From the NCBI GenBank assembly GCA_008933805.1, contig WBUH01000001.1, forward strand, positions 372,001 to 436,000: DNA of 64,000 bases. The letters are read 5' to 3'. A model generated the notes under the pieces. That model did not search any database, was not told the origin of the DNA, and worked only from the letters and a program-made list of their open reading frames with translations. Below, piece by piece: positions 9,095 through 18,097 of this stretch. How positions within the stretch are numbered: the first letter of the stretch is position 1; the number at the start of each line of letters is the position of its first letter. The stretch is from Bacteroidota bacterium (GTDB lineage Bacteria; Bacteroidota; Bacteroidia; UBA8524). A program made the position numbers and the translations under genes.

Positions 9095-10060
9095 TTATCG
9101 GTTGCCTATTATGAATTTCTCGTTAATAGTTAGTCCGTCTTTCGTGTAGTGGATATAGTAAATACCGGTGTTTAGGCTTTCAACGTCAACAGTAGCATTT
9201 TCTGTTAGTGTTTCCCCTGTGCTTATCAGTTTTCCGGTAATATCTGTAATGGTATAAATACCTGCGTAGGGCAATGTAACGGTTGTTTGTGCCGGATTTG
9301 GATAAACTCCTTTCAAGCTACTTGTATTAACATCTTGTATACCTGTTGTATTGGTAGTAAACGTAAAATACCTGCCGTTTTCAGGCAACTCTGATAAAGA
9401 GGGAATATCATTAAATCCTGTTGGATTTACTATTGTAAATCGTTGGGGCACACCAAAAAAGTACATAGCGTTATCAAAAACGCCAAACTGTGCATTGAGG
9501 GTAGAAAACAACCCTACATGGTTGCCCAAAGTACCGCTGATACTTCTTGGGCCGTATGAATAAGTAATACTCTTATCACTTTCGTTTAGCCATAATTGCA
9601 GGTTAATGTACTCAGAGTCGTGATGGTTTTCAATTCCCATATTATTCCATTCCACTTTCAGAATACCGTTGCCTTGCGTTCCCTCATATTTATATAACAT
9701 TGCTGAGTTGTTTTTTAATCGAAATCCAGCATTAGAACCTTCCAATAAAAGAACATGGTAAATAACGGTATGGCTTTGCGAAGGGCTGGTATATGCCGCC
9801 AAATATCCGTCAAAAGCTACATAAGCTCCCAAACTGTTACCCCCCGCTTTAAAGTTGGCTTCGTGGTCAAAGGTTTTAAATGCCAAATTGTAACTAAAGT
9901 ATCGTCCGCCGCCTTGGGCATCATCTAATGTAATAGGAGTACCGTTGGTGAGTGGGACATAAGTGCCTAAGCCGGTTTTTATACCGTAGAAGCTTTGTCC
10001 AAATAGCGAGGCCGTGCTTAAAAGTAGAATAACTGCATAAAGTGTAAATTTTAGTTTCAT
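9095..10060 (-). CDS. Secreted protein with Por-type C-terminal sorting domain
   Basis: From the ATG at 10060 the product begins with a clear signal peptide (KLKFTLYAVILLLSTASLFG, then Gln). It ends in a type A T9SS sorting domain: GVYPNPAQTTVTLP, an ITDITGKLISTGE strand and the final GIYYIHYTKDGLTINEKFI. It is thus probably exported across the outer membrane by the type IX system. The middle region is beta-rich with no recognised catalytic motif. An upstream ATG at 10129 would put 23 non-signal residues before the signal peptide and is rejected. Confidence 0.85.
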   Translation of the reverse strand: MKLKFTLYAVILLLSTASLFGQSFYGIKTGLGTYVPLTNGTPITLDDAQGGGRYFSYNLAFKTFDHEANFKAGGNSLGAYVAFDGYLAAYTSPSQSHTVIYHVLLLEGSNAGFRLKNNSAMLYKYEGTQGNGILKVEWNNMGIENHHDSEYINLQLWLNESDKSITYSYGPRSISGTLGNHVGLFSTLNAQFGVFDNAMYFFGVPQRFTIVNPTGFNDIPSLSELPENGRYFTFTTNTTGIQDVNTSSLKGVYPNPAQTTVTLPYAGIYTITDITGKLISTGETLTENATVDVESLNTGIYYIHYTKDGLTINEKFIIGNR

Positions 10061-10150
10061 AATTTTTATTGTTTGTAATCTCACAAACGATAAATAGGGT
10101 AGGGTCGACTTACAGTTTATACTAACCATAGGTATTTATTATACCAACCA

Positions 10151-10180
10151 ATAAAAAACCCTGCCTTTTGGGGCAGGGTT
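10151..10180 (-). terminator. Intrinsic terminator of the trypsin-like protease gene
   Basis: AACCCTGCC (10157-10165) and GGCAGGGTT (10172-10180) form a perfect 9-bp stem with a 6-base loop. On the minus strand it is followed by a T-run complementary to the A-run at 10153-10158. It lies 36 bases after the stop codon of the protease gene. Confidence 0.8.
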
Positions 10181-10215
10181 CAATATTGTAGGTACGGAAA
10201 CCGTTTAGTCAGATA

Positions 10216-11802
10216 TTAATACCAAAGAGTGTTTTGGCTGATTTCTTGGCTACCGCTCAAGTCAAACATAATCGACATTGGTTCCCATGATTCAGGATTG
10301 TCTTGGTCCATCACAAACAAGTGGATGTTTCCAGATTCACCTGTTAAGCGAAGGGCAGCACCCAAGTCGCTTAATTTTTTCACACGGTATTTTGAAGTGT
10401 AGTTGGTATAAGCAACACCCGCGCTAAGAATTTGGTAGGTAGTACCGTCTTCAAAATCGCTGATTTGTTTAATGCCGCCTTTAGCAACATTACCTTTTGT
10501 GCTGCGGGTGCCTAATGAAGCAACTGGCTCGCTTTGAGAAGTGCTGCGCACTGCTACGCTACCGTCGTCGTTTTTCATTAGTTTGTATTGGCCGCTGGCT
10601 TCTAATACATAGGTAGCCAATTGCTCAAGGTTACGGGTAGTGATTTCAGTGGTTTTGATTTCAACCGTTTCTTGACCAGCTGCTGTAATGATTACCATTT
10701 TAACAGTTTCGCCCGGACGAACTTTTTCAAATTCACCAAATACTTCGTTGTTGCTACGAACAGTTACTCCGTTTACAGAGTAGATTTGAGCACCTACTTT
10801 GTTGGCAAGAACTGAAGCAGCAGGTGAACCCGGGATTACGTTTTTAACCAAAGGAAGAGTATCAGACAATATCCAAGGGCTACCGCCAAACCAGCTCATC
10901 CATTCAGCATATTCAAACGATTGGGTAACTTCAACACCTACATAAGCGCGGCGTACCAAACCATTGTTAGTGATAACATCGTTTAACAAACGCTCGCAAA
11001 TCTCATGCTCAAGAGCAAAGTTGATTTGTGGCTGCCATAGGGGATCGCCACCACGGGGAGCAAAAGCAATTTGTGAGTTAATACCAACTACCTCTCCTTT
11101 GATGTTTACCAAAGGACCACCGCTATTACCCCAAATAACAGTTGCAGTGCTTTGCAAGAAACCGAATTTACCGGTCATACCGTTACGTACACGGTTTTTA
11201 GCACTAACGATACCGTCGGTTACGGTATAAGGATATTCGCCCAAAGGGTTACCGATAGCAAATACTTTATCACCGATGCGGGGAGATTTTGCTGCAAACT
11301 TAATGGCCGAAATTTCTTTTCCGGGAGGGGTGATGAATTCTAGTACAGCGAAATCAAAATAGGTATCGCCGCCTACAATTTTCACTTCATACTTGGTGCG
11401 GTCAATACTGAACACATACAAAGCATTTTCTTCTTCCGAAGCATTCTCTACCACGTGTGCATTGGTAATTACATACTTCTTGCCGTTCTTTTCAACCACA
11501 AAGCCTGAGCCTGAGATTTGAGAGCTACCCAAATCAAGTAGTTTTTCGTAAGCTTTTTGAGCATTGGTTTTGTTAGTTCTGTAACCAAGCGCTTTTTTTG
11601 CTTCATCGGTTTTGTAAACGGCAACAGTAACTACTGAGCCGATGGCTTTATCAAGCATATCAGCATCATTTTGTGCATTTACTTTAGTAAAAGTAAAAGT
11701 GAACGCTACTAATAATGCCATCATTTTAATGGCCATAGTGCGCACAGGGTTAAAATTGGTTTTCTGTTCCATAGGTTTAGGAGTTTGAGCTATTAGGTTC
11801 AT
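10216..11802 (-). CDS. Exported trypsin-like serine protease with PDZ domain (DegP/HtrA-like)
   Basis: The 528-residue protein has an uncleaved-looking basic start and a hydrophobic signal segment (MALLVAFTFTFTKVNA). A chymotrypsin-fold protease domain follows, with the full triad: His116 in TNAHVV, Asp150 in YFDFAVLEF and Ser227 in GNSGGPL. A PDZ-like region follows (VIPGSPAASVLANKVGAQI and SVNGVTVRSNNEVF). A C-terminal about 130-residue extension has no recognised motif. It is likely a periplasmic quality-control or processing protease. The start is uncertain: ATG codons at 11802, 11772 (MEQKTNF) and 11736 (MAIKMM) are in frame. Confidence 0.88.
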   Translation of the reverse strand: MNLIAQTPKPMEQKTNFNPVRTMAIKMMALLVAFTFTFTKVNAQNDADMLDKAIGSVVTVAVYKTDEAKKALGYRTNKTNAQKAYEKLLDLGSSQISGSGFVVEKNGKKYVITNAHVVENASEEENALYVFSIDRTKYEVKIVGGDTYFDFAVLEFITPPGKEISAIKFAAKSPRIGDKVFAIGNPLGEYPYTVTDGIVSAKNRVRNGMTGKFGFLQSTATVIWGNSGGPLVNIKGEVVGINSQIAFAPRGGDPLWQPQINFALEHEICERLLNDVITNNGLVRRAYVGVEVTQSFEYAEWMSWFGGSPWILSDTLPLVKNVIPGSPAASVLANKVGAQIYSVNGVTVRSNNEVFGEFEKVRPGETVKMVIITAAGQETVEIKTTEITTRNLEQLATYVLEASGQYKLMKNDDGSVAVRSTSQSEPVASLGTRSTKGNVAKGGIKQISDFEDGTTYQILSAGVAYTNYTSKYRVKKLSDLGAALRLTGESGNIHLFVMDQDNPESWEPMSIMFDLSGSQEISQNTLWY

Positions 11803-12203
11803 TTTAGTACAATATTAGTTTTTCAATTTTTTACTTACATGGTTTTATTCAACAGTTAACAAAAAAGTAAATGCCTGCTCATAAATAAACTTGAAATATC
11901 AGTATTTGCAGGCGGTTACGTGCAGTTAATTTATATCAATTATAAATTGATGTTGCGATAATGTAATAACCCATAGGGATAGCATTGTTATTTTAATAAA
12001 GTATTTATCAGTCTCAAGCACCTTTGGTAGAGCGGCCTCATACTACTTTTGGTTGGCTTGGTAACTAAAAATATACGCTCGGGTTTATATCCTATACCCA
12101 ATGAACAAAAAATAATAATCATTACACTACCTTTGCCGCAGCGTTTGGTAATGCAAACCTTTTCATGCTAAAACGGTTATTACCACTATAACTTAAATAG
12201 TTT
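11803..12203. other. Intergenic region between divergent protease and mevalonate operon
   Basis: No open frame with coding character was found in these 401 bases. The right part holds a good -7 element for the mevalonate operon (12128-12135). The left part should hold the protease promoter; a one-mismatch -7 (TAATATTG on the minus strand, 11810-11817) is the best seen. A short tRNA D-arm-like string near 12026-12045 has no matching acceptor or T arm. Confidence 0.6.
12128..12135 (+). promoter_or_regulatory. Candidate -7 element of the mevalonate operon
   Basis: TACCTTTG matches the Bacteroidota -7 consensus TAnnTTTG exactly and lies 68 bases before the fni start. A -33 TTTG is not obvious at the usual 19-21 base spacing, so the call rests on the -7 match and position. 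Confidence 0.5.
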
Positions 12204-13214
12204 TTGGAACAAGAACTTACATCGGCACGCAAGAAGGCCCACATTGATTTGGCCTTTCAATCACAGGTATCGCAAATACAATCCGACCAACGGTTTTATT
12301 ATGAGCCGTTATTGGCCGCACATCCTGAAAACATCTCGTTAAAAACAAGTTTTGGAGGCAGGGAACTGGGTGCGCCTATTTGGGTTTCGAGCATGACTGG
12401 CGGTACCGGGTTGGCGGGAACCATCAACCATAATCTGGCACAGGCTTGTAATAAATACGGCATGGGCATGGGGTTGGGCAGTTGCCGTATTATTTTAGAC
12501 AGTAACCAATACCTCGGTGATTTTGCACTGAGGCATATTATAGGGGATAACCTGCCTTTTTATGCCAATTTGGGGATTGCCCAAGTGGAAGAATTATTTG
12601 ACGCAGGCAGTCAGCGTAAAATTGCCGAATTGGTAAGCAAGCTGGATGCCGACGGGTTGATTATACATATAAACCCTATGCAAGAATGGTTGCAGCCAGA
12701 AGGCGACCGTATTAAATACTCACCGCTTGAAACCATTAAGCGGGTGCTGGATGCTTTTGATATTAAGCTGATAGTAAAAGAAGTAGGGCAGGGGATGGGA
12801 CCGGAGAGTTTGAAAGCCTTATTTTCATTACCAATAGAAGCGGTAGAGTTTGCAGCACTGGGTGGCACTAATTTTGCCAAGCTGGAGATGATTCGCGGCA
12901 ACGGAGAGAGCTTAGAGCAGTACGAGCAACTTGCCTACATTGGTCATAGTGCCGAAGAAATGGTAGGGTTTACAAATACTGTACAGCAAGAGTTAGGAAG
13001 CAAAGCCTTGTGCAAGCAAGTGATAATATCGGGCGGGGTAAAAGGATTTTTAGACGGGCATTACCTGCTTAATAAGATTACTTGCCCGGCAATTTACGGC
13101 CAAGCCTCATCGTTTTTGAAACACGCCGCCTCTTCGTACGAAGAGCTGGATTATTTTATAGAGAAGCAGTTGCAAGGCCTTGCGCTTGCAAATGCATATT
13201 TAAAGGTGAAGTGA
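12204..13214 (+). CDS. fni: Type 2 isopentenyl-diphosphate delta-isomerase (FMN-dependent)
   Basis: This 336-residue protein interconverts isopentenyl and dimethylallyl diphosphate using reduced FMN. Family features include RKKAHIDLAF at the start, WVSSMTGGTG, a TIM-barrel layout with HINPMQEWLQPEGDR, KEVGQGMG, AALGGTNFAKLE and the phosphate-binding ISGGVKGFLDG. Translation appears to start at TTG 12204: an in-frame stop lies six bases upstream and no ATG occurs before conserved sequence. It is the first gene of the mevalonate operon. Confidence 0.95.
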   Translation: MEQELTSARKKAHIDLAFQSQVSQIQSDQRFYYEPLLAAHPENISLKTSFGGRELGAPIWVSSMTGGTGLAGTINHNLAQACNKYGMGMGLGSCRIILDSNQYLGDFALRHIIGDNLPFYANLGIAQVEELFDAGSQRKIAELVSKLDADGLIIHINPMQEWLQPEGDRIKYSPLETIKRVLDAFDIKLIVKEVGQGMGPESLKALFSLPIEAVEFAALGGTNFAKLEMIRGNGESLEQYEQLAYIGHSAEEMVGFTNTVQQELGSKALCKQVIISGGVKGFLDGHYLLNKITCPAIYGQASSFLKHAASSYEELDYFIEKQLQGLALANAYLKVK

Positions 13215-13219
13215 AATAC

Positions 13220-13289
13220 AGATTGACAGATTAGTGGATTGATTTTTCTCAATTCAAAAAATCTATAAATCATTAAATCAACAAATTGA
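13220..13289 (+). repeat. Imperfect AT-rich inverted repeat in the fni-mvaA gap
   Basis: The gap between fni and HMG-CoA reductase contains two arms rich in GATT/AATC units (CAGATTGACAGATTAGTGG near 13220 and TAAATCATTAAATCAAC near 13265). They can fold on each other imperfectly around a short loop. It could be an mRNA hairpin that tunes processing or expression inside the operon, or a decayed interspersed repeat. Confidence 0.4.
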
Positions 13290-13290
13290 A

Positions 13291-14631
13291 ATGGAACCCA
13301 TCAGCGGATTTTCGAAATTATCAAAAGAAGCTAAACTTGAGTGGTTGAGCAGCCACACGGCTGACCCCGAAAAAGCATACGAATTGCTTACAGGGTATTG
13401 GCACCGTGATGAGAAAGTGCAAAAACTGCACGACGAGTTTGCCGAGAACACCCTAAGCAATTTTTACTTGCCGTTTAGCGTGGCTCCTAACTTTTTGATA
13501 AACGGTAAACTATATGCCGTGCCGATGGCCATTGAAGAAAGCAGTGTGGTAGCTGCCGCAGCTAAGTCGGCAAATTTTTGGATGACACGCGGAGGGTTTA
13601 AAACCACCATTATCAGCACCACTAAAATCGGCCATGTACACTTTGCGTACTATGGCGATTGGGAAAAGCTGCTGAACTTTTTTAACGAGATTAAACAACG
13701 CTTTTTTGATGAAACCGCACCTCTTACGCACAATATGCGCCAGCGTGGTGGCGGTATTTTAGATATACAGTTGGTAAACAAAACCTTCGAAGAGCCTAAC
13801 TATTACCAACTGCTTGCAACGTTTGAAACCTGCGACAGCATGGGGGCAAACTTCATCAATTCATGTTTAGAGCAGTTTTCGCGCACCTTGCGTGATGCTG
13901 TAAATGCAGATGACCGTTTTACCGAAGCCGAAAAGAACTTTACGGTAATCATGTGCATCCTTTCAAACTACACTCCTGAGTGTATTGTGCGTTCAGAAGT
14001 TAGTTGCCCTGTAGAGATGTTGGAAGACGAGAAAAAAGACTACACCTGGCAGGAATTTGTAAAGAAATTTGAGATGGCCGTTCATGTGGCTCGTATTGAG
14101 CCATACCGAGCGACTACGCACAATAAAGGTATTTTTAATGGTATTGATTCTGTAGTGTTGGCTACCGGAAACGATTGGCGGGCAGTAGAAGCCTGCGGGC
14201 ATACCTATGCCGCACGCTCAGGCCAATACCGCAGCTTAACCGATGTGGAAGTGAAAGACGGTATTTTCCGTTTTTGGATTGATGCCCCGCTTGCCCTTGG
14301 TGTTGTGGGCGGATTGACCCAATTGCACCCCATGGTTAAGTTCTCACTTGAACTATTAGGACATCCCAATGCGCAGGAATTAATGGGCATAACAGCTACC
14401 GTAGGGTTGGCTCAAAACTTCTCGGCCTTGCGTTCATTGGTTACCACGGGTATTCAAAAAGGGCACATGAAAATGCACTTGCTAAATATCTTAAACCAAT
14501 TAGAAGCTACCGATGAGGAGAAAAAACTGATTGTAAAACACTTTGAACACGATACCGTATCGTACCAAGGTGTAGTACAAAAGTTTTGCGAATTGCGCGG
14601 TGTAGAAACCTTAGCACAACTAAAAAAATAA
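13291..14631 (+). CDS. mvaA: Hydroxymethylglutaryl-CoA reductase, class II
   Basis: The enzyme reduces HMG-CoA to mevalonate. Class II features are the start LSKEAKLEWL, the substrate-binding glutamate in PMAIEESSVVAAAAKSANFW, the lysine in TTHNKGIFNGID, the aspartate in ATGNDWRAVEACGH and the C-terminal mobile histidine region near HFEHDTVS. The length of 446 residues suits a class II (bacterial) enzyme, rather than the longer eukaryotic form. It is separated from fni by 76 bases carrying a hairpin, and from the next gene by only 3 bases, indicating cotranscription. Confidence 0.95.
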   Translation: MEPISGFSKLSKEAKLEWLSSHTADPEKAYELLTGYWHRDEKVQKLHDEFAENTLSNFYLPFSVAPNFLINGKLYAVPMAIEESSVVAAAAKSANFWMTRGGFKTTIISTTKIGHVHFAYYGDWEKLLNFFNEIKQRFFDETAPLTHNMRQRGGGILDIQLVNKTFEEPNYYQLLATFETCDSMGANFINSCLEQFSRTLRDAVNADDRFTEAEKNFTVIMCILSNYTPECIVRSEVSCPVEMLEDEKKDYTWQEFVKKFEMAVHVARIEPYRATTHNKGIFNGIDSVVLATGNDWRAVEACGHTYAARSGQYRSLTDVEVKDGIFRFWIDAPLALGVVGGLTQLHPMVKFSLELLGHPNAQELMGITATVGLAQNFSALRSLVTTGIQKGHMKMHLLNILNQLEATDEEKKLIVKHFEHDTVSYQGVVQKFCELRGVETLAQLKK

Positions 14632-14634
14632 TTC

Positions 14635-15555
14635 ATGCAGCACTACCATAGCAACGGCAAACTGTTGTTGTTTGGCGAATACTTTGTATTACAAGGTGCT
14701 CAATCTTTATCCATCCCCACCCGTTTTGGACAGGGGTTAACCGTTTCTTCTCAAGCGTTTTTTGTAAAGGGCCTTAACTGGAAAAGCTACGACCATGAAA
14801 ATAATTTGTGGTTTGAGGCGTTTTTTGATGAAAGGCTGGATATAAAGCACACCACCGATGCGGCTGTGGCGCGCACCCTGCAAACCATTTTGATGGTTGC
14901 AAAAGAACAGAACCCCGATTTTTTGAACGAAGCCGATTATTACGAGGCTCAAACACACCTTCAGTTTCCGAGGCATTGGGGACTGGGCAGCAGCAGCAGC
15001 CTTATAGCAGGCATTGCGCAATGGGCAAAAGTGGATGCTTTTGAGTTGTTTTTTAACTCGTTTAAGGGCAGCGGGTATGATATAGCTTGTGCAATCAGCG
15101 AGCTGCCTGTATTGTATCGGTTAGCCGATAACAAACCTGTTTGGCAAAAAGTAACCTTTAACCCATCCTTTGCTGATAATATCTCGTATATATATCTTGA
15201 AAAGAAGCAAGATAGCAGGCAAGGGATACAGCATTTTAAGCAAAAAAGCAGTCTATGGGATAAAGAGGTGGATAAAATATCATCCATCACCCAAAGCGCA
15301 CTAAAATGCAATGAAGTTGGGGAGTTTATGGCCTTGATGGACGAACACGAAGCTATTGTGGCACAAGCTTTGGAATTGGATAAAGTAAAGGATTTGTATT
15401 TTGCCGACTTTGAAGGGAGTGTTAAATCATTGGGAGCGTGGGGCGGTGATTTTGTAATGGCGGTTTCGCATTTACCTTTTAATGAGATAAAGAATTATTT
15501 TGAAACCAAAGGTTTTGCTACTATTGTAGCACATACCGATATGATAAAGGGCTAA
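14635..15555 (+). CDS. GYDIA family GHMP kinase (candidate phosphomevalonate kinase)
   Basis: A 306-residue GHMP-fold kinase with the N-terminal GKLLLFGEYFVLQGA, the glycine- and serine-rich ATP loop LGSSSSLIAGIA and the signature GYDIACAISELPV that names the family. A C-terminal GHMP motif is present as SLGAWGGDFVMAV. It sits 3 bases after HMG-CoA reductase and 4 bases before diphosphomevalonate decarboxylase. No other phosphomevalonate kinase is visible, so by context it may phosphorylate mevalonate 5-phosphate. The substrate is an inference. Confidence 0.88.
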   Translation: MQHYHSNGKLLLFGEYFVLQGAQSLSIPTRFGQGLTVSSQAFFVKGLNWKSYDHENNLWFEAFFDERLDIKHTTDAAVARTLQTILMVAKEQNPDFLNEADYYEAQTHLQFPRHWGLGSSSSLIAGIAQWAKVDAFELFFNSFKGSGYDIACAISELPVLYRLADNKPVWQKVTFNPSFADNISYIYLEKKQDSRQGIQHFKQKSSLWDKEVDKISSITQSALKCNEVGEFMALMDEHEAIVAQALELDKVKDLYFADFEGSVKSLGAWGGDFVMAVSHLPFNEIKNYFETKGFATIVAHTDMIKG

Positions 15556-15559
15556 AGCC

Positions 15560-16630
15560 ATGCAACAGATACAGAAAGAAAATAATAACAATGCAAACGG
15601 AGGCAGTTTCACTTGGAAAAGCCCGTCAAACATTGCATTGGTTAAATATTGGGGCAAACACGGCAATCAGTTGCCCAATAACCCTTCTATCAGTTTTTCG
15701 CTGAACGAGAGTTTTACCCAAAGCACCCTTGAGTACACAAAAAAAGAAACCGAAGGTTTTGATATCCGTGTGCTGCTTGACGGTGAACACAACGATAAAT
15801 TTGCAAAAAAGCTGGTAGCATTTTTTGGTAAAATACACGCCGAGCTGCCATTCATCAGCCAATATTCATTCACTTTAAAAACGCATAACTCATTCCCTCA
15901 CAGCAGCGGTATCGCCTCTTCTGCATCAGGTATGAGTGCACTTTCATTATGCTTGCTATCTCTTAAAGAGTTGTTGGGCACCAAGATGGAGGAAAAAGAG
16001 TTTTTGCGTAGTGCCAGCCGCCTGTCGCGTATCGGTTCAGGCAGCGCCAGCCGTTCAGTGTACGGAGGTTTGGTAGTATGGGGAAGGCATAGCGAGGTAT
16101 TGGGCAGCAGCGATGATTATGCAGTGCCTTATCCGTTTGAGGTGCATCCGGTATTCCAGAATTTTCAAGACACGATATTAATCATTCACGAAGGCAGCAA
16201 AAGTGTATCCAGCACTGACGGACACGCATTGATGGATAGACACCCGTTTGCCCGTCAACGATTTGAGGAAGCAAGGAACAACCTTTCTAAACTTATATCG
16301 GTGTTGAGGGCAGGTGATTTGCAAGAGTTCGGGACTATTGTTGAAAAAGAAGCCCTGATGCTGCACGCTTTGATGATGTGCTCGGAGCCTCCGTTTATAC
16401 TGATGAAGCCGAATACTTTGGCGGCCATCACAAAAATTTCAGAATTCCGCAAACAAAATGGGGTTCCCGTTTATTTTACATTAGACGCAGGTGCAAACGT
16501 ACACGTTTTATATCCCGAAAACGCTAAGGGTGTGGTTATGAAATTTATAGAAGAAGAGCTGGCGGTGTATTGTGAAAATAAAAAGTATATTTGCGACTGC
16601 GTAGGAAATGGCCCTGAGCATATTGCCTAA
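15560..16630 (+). CDS. mvaD: Diphosphomevalonate decarboxylase
   Basis: The product converts diphosphomevalonate to isopentenyl diphosphate with ATP. Family hallmarks are PSNIALVKYWGKHGNQLPNN, LNESFTQSTLEY, the phosphate loop SSGIASSASGMSALSLCL, SGSASRSVYGGLVVWG and TLDAGANVHVLY near the end. The first about 18 residues are rich in Asn and Gln and may be a short extension or a slightly early start. The stop codon overlaps the start of the mevalonate kinase by one base (TAATG), indicating translational coupling. Confidence 0.96.
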   Translation: MQQIQKENNNNANGGSFTWKSPSNIALVKYWGKHGNQLPNNPSISFSLNESFTQSTLEYTKKETEGFDIRVLLDGEHNDKFAKKLVAFFGKIHAELPFISQYSFTLKTHNSFPHSSGIASSASGMSALSLCLLSLKELLGTKMEEKEFLRSASRLSRIGSGSASRSVYGGLVVWGRHSEVLGSSDDYAVPYPFEVHPVFQNFQDTILIIHEGSKSVSSTDGHALMDRHPFARQRFEEARNNLSKLISVLRAGDLQEFGTIVEKEALMLHALMMCSEPPFILMKPNTLAAITKISEFRKQNGVPVYFTLDAGANVHVLYPENAKGVVMKFIEEELAVYCENKKYICDCVGNGPEHIA

Positions 16631-17574
16631 TGATTAAAGAATCGCTTTTTTACGCCAAAATATTATTGTTTGGCGAGTACGGAATTATCGAAGACTCGAT
16701 GGGTCTTTCGATACCTTATAACTATTACAGGGGTAAGATGTCTTTTGACCCTGAAAGTAATCCTGAGTTAGCTGCAAAGTCTAACAGCGATTTAAAAACC
16801 TTCCATAAATACCTTAGTGATTTACAAACAACCGGCAGCTTAATAGCTGATTTGGATTTAATGGCCTTTGCTGCCGATATTGATAAAGGGTTGTTTTTTG
16901 ATTCGAGCATACCCCAAGGATATGGCGTAGGCAGTTCGGGCGCATTAGTTGCTGCTATTTATGAACGCTATGCTACTACTAAGGTAGTTGCTAAAGACAA
17001 TAGCGACCGCAAAGACTTGTTGATGCTGAAAAGTATTTTCAGCCAGATGGAGTCGTTTTTTCACGGGAAAAGCTCCGGCTTAGACCCACTGATTTGTTAT
17101 TTGAACATTCCCATCCTAATCAAATCTAAAACTGATTTGGATACCGTTGGCTTGCCCGGAAACGAGGCCCAAGGCCAAGGAGCTATATTTTTGCTAGATA
17201 CGGGCGAGATAGGCGAAACCCAACCCCTTGTGAGCTGGTTTTTAGAGCAGTGTAAAGAGAAGGGGTTCCGTAATATGGTGCGCACCAAGTTTAAAAAGTA
17301 TAACGACGAGTGCATACAAGCCTTCTTAAAAGGTGATTACAAACCGTTGTTCGGCAGTCTTAAACACCTTTCACAGTTGTTGTTATCTCATTTCCAGCCC
17401 ATGATACCTCCTGTATTCCATAAACTTTGGAAAGAGGGGATTGAAAGCAATGCCTACTATCTGAAATTGTGCGGCAGCGGCGGCGGCGGTTTTATATTAG
17501 GCTTCACTCAAAACTTTGAGCAGGCCAAAGAAAAACTAAAAGGCTACAACCTTGAGGTGATTCACAGGTTCTAA
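16630..17574 (+). CDS. mvk: Mevalonate kinase
   Basis: A 314-residue GHMP kinase with the start YAKILLFGEYGIIEDSMGLSI, the ATP-binding loop QGYGVGSSGALVAAIYERY, FHGKSSGLDPLICYL, in which the aspartate acts as catalytic base, and the C-terminal KLCGSGGGGFILGF. It phosphorylates mevalonate to the 5-phosphate. As the last gene of the operon it faces the GNAT gene convergently, with a gap of only 14 bases and no evident terminator hairpin. Confidence 0.92.
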   Translation: MIKESLFYAKILLFGEYGIIEDSMGLSIPYNYYRGKMSFDPESNPELAAKSNSDLKTFHKYLSDLQTTGSLIADLDLMAFAADIDKGLFFDSSIPQGYGVGSSGALVAAIYERYATTKVVAKDNSDRKDLLMLKSIFSQMESFFHGKSSGLDPLICYLNIPILIKSKTDLDTVGLPGNEAQGQGAIFLLDTGEIGETQPLVSWFLEQCKEKGFRNMVRTKFKKYNDECIQAFLKGDYKPLFGSLKHLSQLLLSHFQPMIPPVFHKLWKEGIESNAYYLKLCGSGGGGFILGFTQNFEQAKEKLKGYNLEVIHRF

Positions 17575-17588
17575 TAAGCCGTTTTTCT

Positions 17589-18029
17589 TTACTGTATTTT
17601 CATTTCCATTCGGTACAGGTCAAAACCTTTTGCCCAATAATCTTTAACGGTTTCCATTAGCGTAAAACCTTGTTTTTCATAGAATGGGTACACCAATTGT
17701 GTAGTCCGCACTTCAATGGTTTTTATATTCGGGTGGGTTTTAATTTGCTCAATCCTGTATTGAGTTAATTTGCTGCCAAAGCCTTTTCCATGTACATCAG
17801 GGCTAACCATGTCCCACGATATCCGCGCAGTAATTCCGTCTTCCATAAAATTAATGCCTCCGGCGGCTACTATGGTGTCGTTTTCTTCAAGTACATAATA
17901 GCTGTGGATGTGCTGCTGTAAATAGTCAATGTAATCTGCCTCCTCTTCAGGCGCAAAAAACAGTGGAGTGTTTAAGCGTAATAATCCCAATAGGGCATCT
18001 GTATCGGCAGGGGTAAATTCTCTAATCAT
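17589..18029 (-). CDS. GNAT family N-acetyltransferase
   Basis: This 146-residue protein has the GNAT fold pattern: IREFTPADTDALLGLL, strands ending in AAGGINF, the acetyl-CoA loop region SPDVHGKGFGSKL (Q/R-x-x-G-x-G/A type), and the closing VYPFYEKQGF helix-strand. The acceptor substrate is unknown. Its start codon lies only 17 bases beyond the terminator of queA, so it either has a promoter overlapping the hairpin or depends on readthrough. Confidence 0.85.
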   Translation of the reverse strand: MIREFTPADTDALLGLLRLNTPLFFAPEEEADYIDYLQQHIHSYYVLEENDTIVAAGGINFMEDGITARISWDMVSPDVHGKGFGSKLTQYRIEQIKTHPNIKTIEVRTTQLVYPFYEKQGFTLMETVKDYWAKGFDLYRMEMKIQ

Positions 18030-18036
18030 AACAGTA

Positions 18037-18078
18037 TAAAAACAAACAAGCCCGTTGCAGGTATTGCAACGGGCTTGT
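18037..18078 (-). terminator. Strong intrinsic terminator of queA
   Basis: A perfect 14-bp stem (18046-18059 with 18065-18078), GC-rich and with a 5-base loop, is followed on the minus strand by a T-rich tail complementary to 18037-18045. It lies 19 bases after the queA stop codon. Confidence 0.9.
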
Positions 18079-18097
18079 GGTATAAGAGCTTAATTTG

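Noticed and set aside
10061-10129. Upstream ATG of the T9SS cargo gene at 9095
   Set aside because: The 23 added residues precede a complete signal peptide and contain no signal character; the internal ATG at 10060 is the better start.
12020-12060. tRNA D-arm-like string (GGTAGAGCGG) in the gap before fni
   Set aside because: No matching acceptor stem, anticodon arm or T-arm with GGTTCGA could be found around it, so neither a tRNA nor a convincing tRNA remnant or attachment site can be supported.
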